This document shows, one piece after another, positions 32,645 to 39,591 of a stretch of 64,000 nt of DNA (positions are counted from its first letter, which is position 1; each line of letters opens with the position of its first letter). The notes below the pieces were generated by a model. It saw only the letters and a program-made list of their open reading frames with translations, had not been told where the DNA came from and searched no databases. The position numbers were made by a program, and so were the translations under genes. The stretch covers positions 50,901-114,900 of the forward strand of contig NZ_JBBAYJ010000012.1 of NCBI RefSeq assembly GCF_037153975.1, in the 5' to 3' direction. The DNA comes from Aquipuribacter sp. SD81 (GTDB lineage: Bacteria; Actinomycetota; Actinomycetes; Actinomycetales; JBBAYJ01).

Positions 32645-33040
32645 GTGCCGCAGATGAGGATCGGAGAGGCCGCCGCGCTGCTCGGCGTCAGCGACGACAC
32701 GGTCCGGCGGTGGGTGGCCCACGGCCGGCTCGCCGCCTCGCGCGACGCCGCCGGCGTCCGCGTCGTCGACGGCGCCGCCCTCGCCGCGCTCGCGCACGAG
32801 GTGGCCCGGACCCCGCCCGTCGGGGAGCGGACCCGACCCAGCGCGCGCAACCGGCTCACGGGTCTCGTCACCCGCCTCACCGTCGACACCGTCATGGCGC
32901 AGGTAGAGGTGCAGGCGGGGCCGTACCGCCTCGTCTCGCTCGTCTCGCGCGAGGCCGTCGAGGAGCTCGGGCTCGAGGTCGGGTCGCGGGTGGCCGCGGT
33001 CGTCAAGGCCACCGACGTCGGGCTCGAGGTCCCCACGTGA
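32645..33040 (+). CDS. Molybdate-responsive regulator (MerR-like HTH plus TOBE domain)
   Basis: A 131-residue protein. Residues about 4-50 form an excisionase/MerR-type winged helix (RIGEAAALLGVSDDTVRRWV, RLAASRDAAGVRVVDG). Residues about 68-130 form one molybdate-binding TOBE (Mop) domain: SARNRLTGLVTRLTVDTVMA, VSLVSREAVEELGLEVGSRV and AAVVKATDVGLEVP. It overlaps modA by 4 bases. In similar actinobacterial loci this protein senses molybdate and controls modABC; here the palindrome upstream supports autoregulation. Confidence 0.88.
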   Translation: MPQMRIGEAAALLGVSDDTVRRWVAHGRLAASRDAAGVRVVDGAALAALAHEVARTPPVGERTRPSARNRLTGLVTRLTVDTVMAQVEVQAGPYRLVSLVSREAVEELGLEVGSRVAAVVKATDVGLEVPT

Positions 33041-33858
33041 GGCCCTCCGGCGGGCTCGTCGTCACCCTCCTCGCCGCCCTCACCGGTGCGGTGGCCCTGC
33101 TGACCGCGTGCGGCGCGGCCGCGGACCCCGCGGGACCCGCCGCCGGGGCGCAGGACCCGGCGAGGGACACTCCGCGGGACACGACGCTCGTGGTCCTCGC
33201 GGCCGCCTCGCTGTCCGACGTGCTGCCCGACGTCGGCCGGACCTTCGAGGAGCAGCACCCCGGCACGACCGTCACGTTCTCCTTCGCCGGCAGCTCGGGC
33301 CTCGTGCAGCAGGTGCTCGCCGGGGCCCCCGCCGACGTCCTCGTGACGGCGTCGGCGCAGACCATGGCCCGGGCCGTCGACGCGGGCGCGGTGGCCGGCG
33401 AGCCCGTCGTCGTCGCCACCAACCACCTCGTGCTCGCGGTGCCCGCCGGCAACCCGGCAGGCGTCGACGGGCTCGCCGACCTCGCCGCCGACGACCTGCT
33501 CGTCGCGCTGTGCGCCGAGCAGGTGCCGTGCGGGGCCGCCGCCGAGCGCGTGCTCGACGCGGCGGGCGTGACCGCCGCACCGGACACGCTCGAGCAGGAC
33601 GTGCGTGCCGTCCTCAGCCGGCTGCGGCTCGGCGAGGTCGACGCCGGGCTCGTGTACGCGACCGACGTCGCCGCCGCCGACGGGGCGGTGGAGTCCCTGC
33701 CGCTGCCCGCCGACCTGCAGGACGCCGCCGCCACCGACTACCCGGCCGCGGTCCTCGCCGGCGCCGCCGAGCCGGCGGCCGCCGGCGAGCTCGTCGACCT
33801 CCTCGCCTCCGCGACCGGGGCCGCGGCCCTCCGCCGGGCCGGCTTCGAGGTGCCGTGA
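33037..33858 (+). CDS. modA: Molybdate-binding lipoprotein
   Basis: A 273-residue substrate-binding lipoprotein: signal with lipobox LLTAC, then the periplasmic-binding fold TTLVVLAAASLSDVLPDVGR, VTFSFAGSSGLVQQVLAGAP, ADVLVTASAQTMARAV, NHLVLAVPAGNP, and GEVDAGLVYATDVAAADGAV. The Ser residues that cup molybdate in ModA (AAASLS, SFAGSS) are present. Overlaps the regulator and modB by 4 bases each. Confidence 0.95.
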   Translation: MRPSGGLVVTLLAALTGAVALLTACGAAADPAGPAAGAQDPARDTPRDTTLVVLAAASLSDVLPDVGRTFEEQHPGTTVTFSFAGSSGLVQQVLAGAPADVLVTASAQTMARAVDAGAVAGEPVVVATNHLVLAVPAGNPAGVDGLADLAADDLLVALCAEQVPCGAAAERVLDAAGVTAAPDTLEQDVRAVLSRLRLGEVDAGLVYATDVAAADGAVESLPLPADLQDAAATDYPAAVLAGAAEPAAAGELVDLLASATGAAALRRAGFEVP

Positions 33859-34655
33859 CGGACCACGGCCGGCGGGCGACGGTGCCGTGGACCCTCGCCG
33901 TGCCCGGGGCCCTCGCGGTCGCGCTGCTCGTGCTGCCGCTGCTCGCCCTCGTCGTGCGCACGCCGTGGTCGCGCCTCGGCGAGGTCGTCACCGACCCGCA
34001 GGTGCGGCAGGCGCTCGGGCTGTCGCTCGGCACGGCGACGGTCTCGACCCTGCTGTGCCTGCTGCTCGGTGTGCCGCTGGCGTGGCTGCTCGCGCGCACC
34101 TCGCTGCCGGGCCGGCGTGTCGTGCGGGCGCTCGTCACGGTCCCGCTCGTCCTGCCGCCGGTGGTGGGGGGCGTCGCGCTCCTGCTGCTGCTCGGCCGCA
34201 ACGGCCTGCTCGGCCGCCCGCTCGACGTGTGGTTAGGCGTCACGGTGCCGTTCAGCACCGCCGCGGTCGTCCTCGCGCAGACCTTCGTCGCCCTGCCCTT
34301 CCTCGTCGTGAGCGTCGAGGGGGCGCTGCGCACGCTCGACGGCCGGCTCGAGGACGCGGCCGCCACCCTCGGGGCGTCCCGCGCCTTCACGTTCCGCCAC
34401 GTCACCCTGCCGCTCGTGGTGCCGGGGCTCGCGGCCGGGGCGGTGCTGTGCTTCGCCCGGGCGCTCGGCGAGTTCGGCGCCACCATCACCTTCGCCGGCA
34501 GCCTGCCCGGCACGACCCGCACCACCCCGGTCGCGGTCTACCTGTTCCTCGAGACGGACCCGGACGCCGCCGTCGTGCTCTCCCTCGTCCTGCTCGCCGT
34601 CTCGGTGACCGTCCTGCTGCTCCTGCGCGAACGCTGGTGGGCGGTGGGCCGGTGA
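33855..34655 (+). CDS. modB: Molybdate ABC transporter permease
   Basis: A 266-residue permease with five or six spans. The cytoplasmic coupling loop is EDAAATLGASRAFTFRHVTL, and ALGEFGATITFAGSLPGTTRT is the signature of molybdate and tungstate permeases. Operon position between modA and modC, with 4-base overlaps at both ends. Confidence 0.95.
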   Translation: MTDHGRRATVPWTLAVPGALAVALLVLPLLALVVRTPWSRLGEVVTDPQVRQALGLSLGTATVSTLLCLLLGVPLAWLLARTSLPGRRVVRALVTVPLVLPPVVGGVALLLLLGRNGLLGRPLDVWLGVTVPFSTAAVVLAQTFVALPFLVVSVEGALRTLDGRLEDAAATLGASRAFTFRHVTLPLVVPGLAAGAVLCFARALGEFGATITFAGSLPGTTRTTPVAVYLFLETDPDAAVVLSLVLLAVSVTVLLLLRERWWAVGR

Positions 34656-35713
34656 CGCTGCGGGCCGACGTGCGCGTGCGCCGCGGGGCGCTCGACCTCG
34701 CCGTCGACCTCGGCGTGGCGGCGGGCGAGGTCGTCGTGGTGGTCGGCCCCAACGGGGCGGGCAAGTCGACGCTGCTGCAGGCCGTCGCCGGCCTCGTGCC
34801 GCTGCTCGCCGGCCGCGTCGAGTGCGGCGGCCGGGTGCTCGACGAGCCCGCGCGTGGCCGGCACGTGCCGGTGCCGCAGCGCCGGGTCGGGCACGTCTTC
34901 GCCGACCACCTGCTCTTCCCCCACCTCGACGTGCTCGACAACGTCGCGTTCGGGCTGCGCGCCGCGGGCCTGCCGCGGGCGAGGGCCCGCGACGCGGCCC
35001 GGCCGTGGCTGGCCCGGCTCGACCTCACCGGCCTCGCGGACCGGCGCGCGGCCCGGCTCTCGGGCGGGCAGCAGCAGCGCGTCGCCCTCGCACGCGCCCT
35101 CGCGGCCGGTCCCGACGCCCTGCTGCTCGACGAGCCGCTCGCGGCCCTCGACGCAGGGACGCGGCTGCTCGTGCGGACCGAGCTGCGCCACCACCTCGCC
35201 GAGGTGGGCGTGCCGACCGTCGTCGTCACGCACGACCCCGTCGACGCGCTCGTGCTCGGTGACCGGGTCGTCGTGCTGGAGGGCGGCCGCGTCGTGCAGG
35301 CGGGCGCGCCGCGCGACGTCGCGCGTGCCCCGCGGACCGACTACGTGGCGCGGCTCGTGGGCCTCAACCGGTGGGAGGGCGTCGCGTCCGGGCACCGCGT
35401 CCGCCTGCCCGGCGGCAGGGAGGTCACCGTGACCGGCGCACCCCACGGGCCGGTGCTGCTCACCTTCGCCCCGAGCGCCGTCGTGCTCTTCGGTGCGCGA
35501 CCCCCCGCGACGTCGGTGCGCAACGTGTGGCAGGCGGACGTGCGGGGCCTGGAGCCGCGTGCGGACACCGTCCGCGTGCAGCTGCTCGCCGACGACGGCA
35601 CCGAGGCGACGGCGGAGGTGACGGCCCTCGCGGCGGCCGACCTCGGGCTCGCGCCCGGACGGCGGGTGTGGGTGGGCCTCAAGGCGACGGAGGTCGCCGT
35701 CCACCCGGCGTGA
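34652..35713 (+). CDS. modC: Molybdate ABC transporter ATP-binding protein
   Basis: A 353-residue ATPase. Walker A VVGPNGAGKSTLLQAVAG, signature LSGGQQQRVALARALA, Walker B ALLLDEPLAALDAGTR and switch VVVTHDPVDALVLG are intact. The region after about residue 230 is a TOBE-type regulatory domain. It closes the regulator-modABC operon; a short GNRA-loop hairpin follows at 35734. Confidence 0.95.
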   Translation: MTLRADVRVRRGALDLAVDLGVAAGEVVVVVGPNGAGKSTLLQAVAGLVPLLAGRVECGGRVLDEPARGRHVPVPQRRVGHVFADHLLFPHLDVLDNVAFGLRAAGLPRARARDAARPWLARLDLTGLADRRAARLSGGQQQRVALARALAAGPDALLLDEPLAALDAGTRLLVRTELRHHLAEVGVPTVVVTHDPVDALVLGDRVVVLEGGRVVQAGAPRDVARAPRTDYVARLVGLNRWEGVASGHRVRLPGGREVTVTGAPHGPVLLTFAPSAVVLFGARPPATSVRNVWQADVRGLEPRADTVRVQLLADDGTEATAEVTALAAADLGLAPGRRVWVGLKATEVAVHPA

Positions 35714-35733
35714 GGGTGGCGCCGTCCACCGCC

Positions 35734-35749
35734 GGAGCCGCGAGGCTCC
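35734..35749 (+). terminator. Short hairpin after modC
   Basis: GGAGCC and GGCTCC arms (6 bp) close a GCGA tetraloop 20 bases after the modC stop. It has no T-run, so termination is only probable. Confidence 0.45.
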
Positions 35750-35769
35750 CGCGCACGGGCGCGCTCCCC

Positions 35770-35775
35770 CATACT
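35770..35775 (+). promoter_or_regulatory. Candidate -10 box (CATACT) for the leader ORF / CNNM operon
   Basis: CATACT ends 10 bases before ATG 35786, so the mRNA would have at most a few untranslated bases before the leader ORF. Confidence 0.4.
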
Positions 35776-35785
35776 GGTCAGCACC

Positions 35786-35890
35786 ATGTCCGGCTCACAC
35801 CCGCTGCCGCCCCCCGAGGGCGAGTCCCCCGAGACCGCGTCCGAGCTGCCGTCAAGTAGCGGCCCCCGCCTGGGCGGGGGTGCACCGTGA
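35786..35890 (+). CDS. Proline/glutamate-rich leader peptide, 34 residues
   Basis: ATG 35786 to TGA 35888-35890. The peptide has 8 Pro and 5 Glu of 34 residues, notably PLPPPEGESPETASE near its start. Its stop codon overlaps the GTG of the first CNNM gene (GTGA), so the two are translationally coupled. A hairpin (35863-35880) inside the ORF covers the G-rich segment that would serve as the next gene's ribosome site. Pro/acidic-rich nascent chains destabilise ribosomes at low magnesium in the enterobacterial mgtL system; a similar Mg-sensing role here is inference. It is too short for standard gene callers. Confidence 0.6.
   Translation: MSGSHPLPPPEGESPETASELPSSSGPRLGGGAP
35863..35880 (+). 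promoter_or_regulatory. RNA hairpin masking the CNNM ribosome site
   Basis: CCCCCGC (35863-35869) pairs with GCGGGGG (35874-35880) around CTGG, ending 6 bases before GTG 35887. The 3' arm carries the only Shine-Dalgarno-like sequence, so translation through the leader ORF would be needed to expose it. Confidence 0.5.
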
Positions 35891-37311
35891 CCGAGTGGGT
35901 CTACCTGGGGGTGGCCCTGCTGCTCGTCGCCCTCAACGGGCTCTTCGTCGCCGCCGAGTTCAGCCTCGTCACCGTCGAGCGGGGCGAGGTCGAGGACCGC
36001 GTCGACGCGCAGCAGCGCGGCGCGTCGGGCGTGCTCGAGGGCCTGCGCACGCTGTCGACGCAGCTGTCGGGCGCCCAGCTCGGCATCACCGTGACGTCGC
36101 TGCTCGTCGGCTTCCTCGCCGAGCCGTCGCTCGCGGCGCTGCTGCGCCCGCCGCTGACGTCGGCGGGCCTGCCCGAGGGCGCGGTGCCGGTCGTCGCCAT
36201 CACCCTCGCGCTCGTGGTGGCGACCGGCTTCCAGATGATCGTGGCCGAGCTGTTCCCCAAGAACGTCGCCATCGCGCAGCCGTTCCGCACCGCGGTGGTC
36301 GTCGTGCCGCTCCAGCGCGGCTTCACCCGGGTCGCGGGCCCCCTCATCCGCTTCCTCAACGGCAACGCGAACTGGCTGCTGCGCCGCCTCGGTGTCGAGC
36401 CGCAGGAGGAGCTGGCGAGCGCGCGCTCGCCGGAGGAGCTGCAGTCCCTCGTGCGCCGCTCCGCGGAGGCCGGCACGCTCGAGCCGCGCACCGCCACGCT
36501 GCTGGAGCGCTCGCTGTCCTTCGCGGACCGGACCGCCGCGGACGTGCTGACCGCGCGCGGGCAGGTCCACTTCGTCGAGCGCCACACCACGCTGGAGGAC
36601 GTCGTCGAGCTGTCGCGCACCACGGGGCACTCCCGCTTCCCCGTCACGGGCAGCGGCGGCTCCGACGACGTCGTCGGCGTCGTGTCGCTGCGCACGTGCC
36701 TGCGCGTGCCCGAGGACCAGCGGGCGCAGACGCGGGCCGTCGCCGTCATGGACGCCCCCGTCGTCGTGCCGGAGTCCGTCGACCTCGACGACCTCCTCGT
36801 CATCCTCCGCACGCAGAGCCACCTCGCGCTCGTCGTCGACGAGTACGGCGGCACCGCGGGCGTCGTCACGCTCGAGGACCTCGTCGAGGAGCTCGTCGGC
36901 GAGGTGGAGGACGAGCACGACGCGCCGGAGACCCGCTACACCGAGCGCCCCGACGGCTCGCTGGAGGTCTCGGGCCTGCTCCGGCCCGACGAGCTGCGCG
37001 ACCTCGGCATCCCCGCCGAGGACGACAGCGACTACGACACCCTCGGCGGCCTCGTCGTGGACCGGCTCGGCCGCCTGGCGGAGACGGGCGACGAGGTCGA
37101 CGTCGAGGGCTGGAGGCTGCACGTGGTCGCGATGGACGGCATGCGCGTCGAGACCGTCCGCGCGACCCCGCCCGCGCCGGGCGAGGAGGACGGGCACCCG
37201 GACGAGCGCGGCCCCGCCACGCGGGGTGGGCGCGGCGCCGGGTCGCGCCGCGACGACGACGACCCGGCGGCCGCCGAGGCCGTCCCCGCCACGAGGGAGG
37301 CACGCCGGTGA
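35887..37311 (+). CDS. CNNM/CorC-family transporter (first copy)
   Basis: A 474-residue membrane protein of the CNNM (DUF21) family, implicated in magnesium/cobalt efflux. The DUF21 domain (residues about 1-185) starts with YLGVALLLVALNGLFVAAEF and has SGAQLGITVTSLLVGFLAEP and IVAELFPKNVAIA. The CBS pair follows (TLEDVVELSRTTGHSRFPVT; ALVVDEYGGTAGVVTLEDL), then a CorC-HlyC domain (VSGLLRPDELRDLGI, DTLGGLVVDRLGRLAETGDE). An acidic/basic tail follows. Overlaps the leader ORF and the second copy. Confidence 0.93.
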   Translation: MTEWVYLGVALLLVALNGLFVAAEFSLVTVERGEVEDRVDAQQRGASGVLEGLRTLSTQLSGAQLGITVTSLLVGFLAEPSLAALLRPPLTSAGLPEGAVPVVAITLALVVATGFQMIVAELFPKNVAIAQPFRTAVVVVPLQRGFTRVAGPLIRFLNGNANWLLRRLGVEPQEELASARSPEELQSLVRRSAEAGTLEPRTATLLERSLSFADRTAADVLTARGQVHFVERHTTLEDVVELSRTTGHSRFPVTGSGGSDDVVGVVSLRTCLRVPEDQRAQTRAVAVMDAPVVVPESVDLDDLLVILRTQSHLALVVDEYGGTAGVVTLEDLVEELVGEVEDEHDAPETRYTERPDGSLEVSGLLRPDELRDLGIPAEDDSDYDTLGGLVVDRLGRLAETGDEVDVEGWRLHVVAMDGMRVETVRATPPAPGEEDGHPDERGPATRGGRGAGSRRDDDDPAAAEAVPATREARR

Positions 37312-38384
37312 GCGACCAGACCGCGGTCCTCGTGGCCGTCCTGCTGCTGGCGGGCAACGCCTTCTTCGTCGGCGCCGAGTTCGCGCTCATCAGCGCCCGC
37401 CGCTCGCGCATCGAGCCGCTCGCCGAGGAGGGCAGGCGCGGCGCGCGCACGACCCTGCGGGCCATGGAGCGCGTCTCGCTCATGATGGCGGGCGCGCAGC
37501 TCGGCATCACCGCGTGCTCCCTCGGCCTCGGCGCGCTCGGCGAGCCCGCCGTCGCGCACCTGCTCGAGCCCGTGTTCGAGGGCCTGGGCGTGCCCGAGGC
37601 GTTCGTGCACCCGATCGCCTTCGCGATCGCGCTCGCGATCGTCGTGTACCTCCACATGGTGCTGGGCGAGATGGTGCCCAAGAACATCGCCATCGCCGGG
37701 CCGGAGCGCTCGGCCCTCGTGCTGGGGCCGATGCTGTACGGCGTCGTGACGGCGCTCAAGCCCGTCATCGTCCTGCTCAACGGCCTCGCCAACCTGCTGC
37801 TGCGTGCGGTGCGGGTGACGCCGACCGACGAGGTGGCGAGCGCGTTCACGCGCGAGCAGGTCGCGACGATGATCGGCGAGTCCGGCCGCGAGGGCCTGCT
37901 CGACACCGAGGAGGTCGGCCTCCTCGAGGGCGCCCTCGACCTCGTCGACCGCACAGCCGGCGACATCATGGTCCCGCGCGACCAGGTGCGGACGCTGCCG
38001 ACGGACGCCCGCGCGAGCGACGTCCACGCCGCCACGGTCGAGACCGGGTTCTCGCGCTTCCCCCTCGTGGACGCCTCCGGCGAGCCCGTGTCGTACGTCC
38101 ACGTGAAGGACGTCCTGCCGCCGAAGGGCGAGCGCGTCAACGGCCGCCCGGTGCCGGCGGGGTCGCGCCACCCGCTGCCCGACGTGCAGGCCGCGGCCTC
38201 GGTCGAGCAGGTCGTCCAGGCGCTGCGCGCCGCCGGGGCGCACCTCGGTCGGGTGGTGCGCGGGGAGGAGGTCGTCGGCCTCGTCGCCCTCGAGGACGCG
38301 CTCGAGGAGCTCATCGGCGAGGTGCGCGACCCCGCCCACCGCGCCGGCCCCCGCCGGCGGCAGGGCCAGGGCGCCACGACGTGA
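37308..38384 (+). CDS. CNNM/CorC-family transporter (second copy)
   Basis: A 358-residue relative of the preceding gene: DUF21 domain with LLLAGNAFFVGAEFALISAR, MAGAQLGITACSLGLGALGE, HMVLGEMVPKNIAIAGPERS, then a CBS pair (DIMVPRDQVRTLPTDARASD; VVGLVALEDALEELIGEV). It lacks the C-terminal CorC-HlyC domain, so the two copies may form a heteromer with one regulatory domain. Tandem CNNM genes are common in actinobacteria. Starts at GTG 37308 with GGAGG just upstream. Confidence 0.92.
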   Translation: MSDQTAVLVAVLLLAGNAFFVGAEFALISARRSRIEPLAEEGRRGARTTLRAMERVSLMMAGAQLGITACSLGLGALGEPAVAHLLEPVFEGLGVPEAFVHPIAFAIALAIVVYLHMVLGEMVPKNIAIAGPERSALVLGPMLYGVVTALKPVIVLLNGLANLLLRAVRVTPTDEVASAFTREQVATMIGESGREGLLDTEEVGLLEGALDLVDRTAGDIMVPRDQVRTLPTDARASDVHAATVETGFSRFPLVDASGEPVSYVHVKDVLPPKGERVNGRPVPAGSRHPLPDVQAAASVEQVVQALRAAGAHLGRVVRGEEVVGLVALEDALEELIGEVRDPAHRAGPRRRQGQGATT

Positions 38385-39415
38385 CGTCGACCGCCGCGCC
38401 GCCGTCACCGCCCGAGCGCACGACCGTCGTCGCGACGGCCGTCCTCACGGTCGTGGCCGCCTCGGTCCTCGTGGTCGGGCTGCTCGTGGCCGGCGGCGGC
38501 GCCCGGCCCGGCACGCTCGCCGACCCCGGCCCGCTCACGACGACCGGGCTGCCGCTGGCCCGCCTCGCGCAGGACCTGCTCGGCGTCCTCGCGGTGGGCG
38601 CGGCCCTCGTCGCCGTCCTCGCGGCCCCGCTGGCGGTGACGGTGCGCCGGGCCCTCGGCCTGCTCGTGCCCGCCGCGGTGGGACTCGCGGTCGCGACCGC
38701 CGCCGTGTACGTGCTGACGGCCTCCGACCTGTCGGGCCGCACCGTGCCGGAGACCCTGACGTGGCAGGTGCAGCGCGCGTTCACGTCGCTGCCCCAGTCG
38801 CGCGCCCTGCTGCTCGTGCTGCTCGCCGCGGTCGTCCTCGCCGTCGCCGCGGCGGTGCTGCGCGACCGCGAGCCGGAGCACGCGCCGCCGGCCCTCGCGG
38901 CGCTCCTCGTGCTGGCCACCGCCGCGCTCGTGCCGCCCGCGTTCTCAGGCCACTCCGCCGCCGCCTCCGCCCACGAGCTCGCGGTGGCGAGCCTGTCGCT
39001 GCACCTCGTCGCCGCGTCGCTGTGGGTGGGCGGTGTCGTCGTCCTCACCGTGCTGGTCGTGGCCGACCACCGGGTGCAGGTCCGGGACGCCGCACGCGTC
39101 GTCGGGTCGTTCAGCACCCTCGCCCTCGGCTGCGTCGCGGTCGTCGCGGCCAGCGGCGTGCTCAACGCGGGCCTGCGCGTCACCGCGCCGGAGCAGCTGT
39201 GGACCACGTCCTACGGTCTCCTGCTCGCGGTCAAGGCCCTCGGCCTCGCGGCGCTCGCCGGGCTCGGCTGGTGGCACCGGCGCCGGGGGGTCGCCGCGGC
39301 GCTGGCCGGCGCGGGCCGGTCCGCCTTCGCCCGCCTCCTGGCCGTCGAGGTCGTCGTCATGGTGCTCGTCGTGGCGGTCGCGGTCGCGCTGGCCCGCACG
39401 CCGCCCCCCGGCTGA
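38381..39415 (+). CDS. CopD-domain copper-resistance-type membrane protein
   Basis: A 344-residue membrane protein with eight or nine spans. The CopD signature is LVPPAFSGHSAAASAHELAV, LHLVAASLWVGGVVVL, with His in spans suited to copper binding. In many actinobacteria CopD is fused to a CtaG-like cytochrome oxidase assembly domain; here only the CopD half is present. It overlaps the second CNNM gene by 4 bases, which ties copper handling to a divalent-metal operon. Confidence 0.85.
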   Translation: MTSTAAPPSPPERTTVVATAVLTVVAASVLVVGLLVAGGGARPGTLADPGPLTTTGLPLARLAQDLLGVLAVGAALVAVLAAPLAVTVRRALGLLVPAAVGLAVATAAVYVLTASDLSGRTVPETLTWQVQRAFTSLPQSRALLLVLLAAVVLAVAAAVLRDREPEHAPPALAALLVLATAALVPPAFSGHSAAASAHELAVASLSLHLVAASLWVGGVVVLTVLVVADHRVQVRDAARVVGSFSTLALGCVAVVAASGVLNAGLRVTAPEQLWTTSYGLLLAVKALGLAALAGLGWWHRRRGVAAALAGAGRSAFARLLAVEVVVMVLVVAVAVALARTPPPG

Positions 39416-39495
39416 GCGTCCGGGCGCCGGGGCCGGCGGGCCTGCCCCGGCGCCGCCGCCCCCTCACCCGGTAGGGGGCACCCGCGCGCCGCGCG

Positions 39496-39523
39496 CTACA
39501 GCGCGTGCGCCGGCTGCCGATCT
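39496..39523 (+). promoter_or_regulatory. Candidate sigma-28 (FliA/WhiG)-type promoter before the GGDEF-EAL gene
   Basis: CTAC (39496-39499), a 16-base spacer, then GCCGATCT (39516-39523). Shares CGGCTGCCGATC and spacing with the site at 3442-3469. GTG 39592 lies 68 bases downstream with an AGGAGG site, so the mRNA would have a short leader. Confidence 0.4.
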
Positions 39524-39591
39524 CCCTGCTGGGGCCGACCACCGGCCCCTCGCCACCCACGGACGGGCGGCGGCGGCCCAGGAGGACCACG

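Noticed and set aside
39505..39591. Upstream extension of the first GGDEF-EAL protein to base 39505
   Set aside because: AGGAGG lies 7 bases before GTG 39592, and the added segment is Pro/Arg-rich and overlaps the promoter candidate.
39416..39591. A c-di-GMP (GEMM) riboswitch before the GGDEF-EAL gene
   Set aside because: The conserved GEMM elements (GGGCAAACC and the tetraloop-receptor helix) are not found; only a promoter-like motif is visible.
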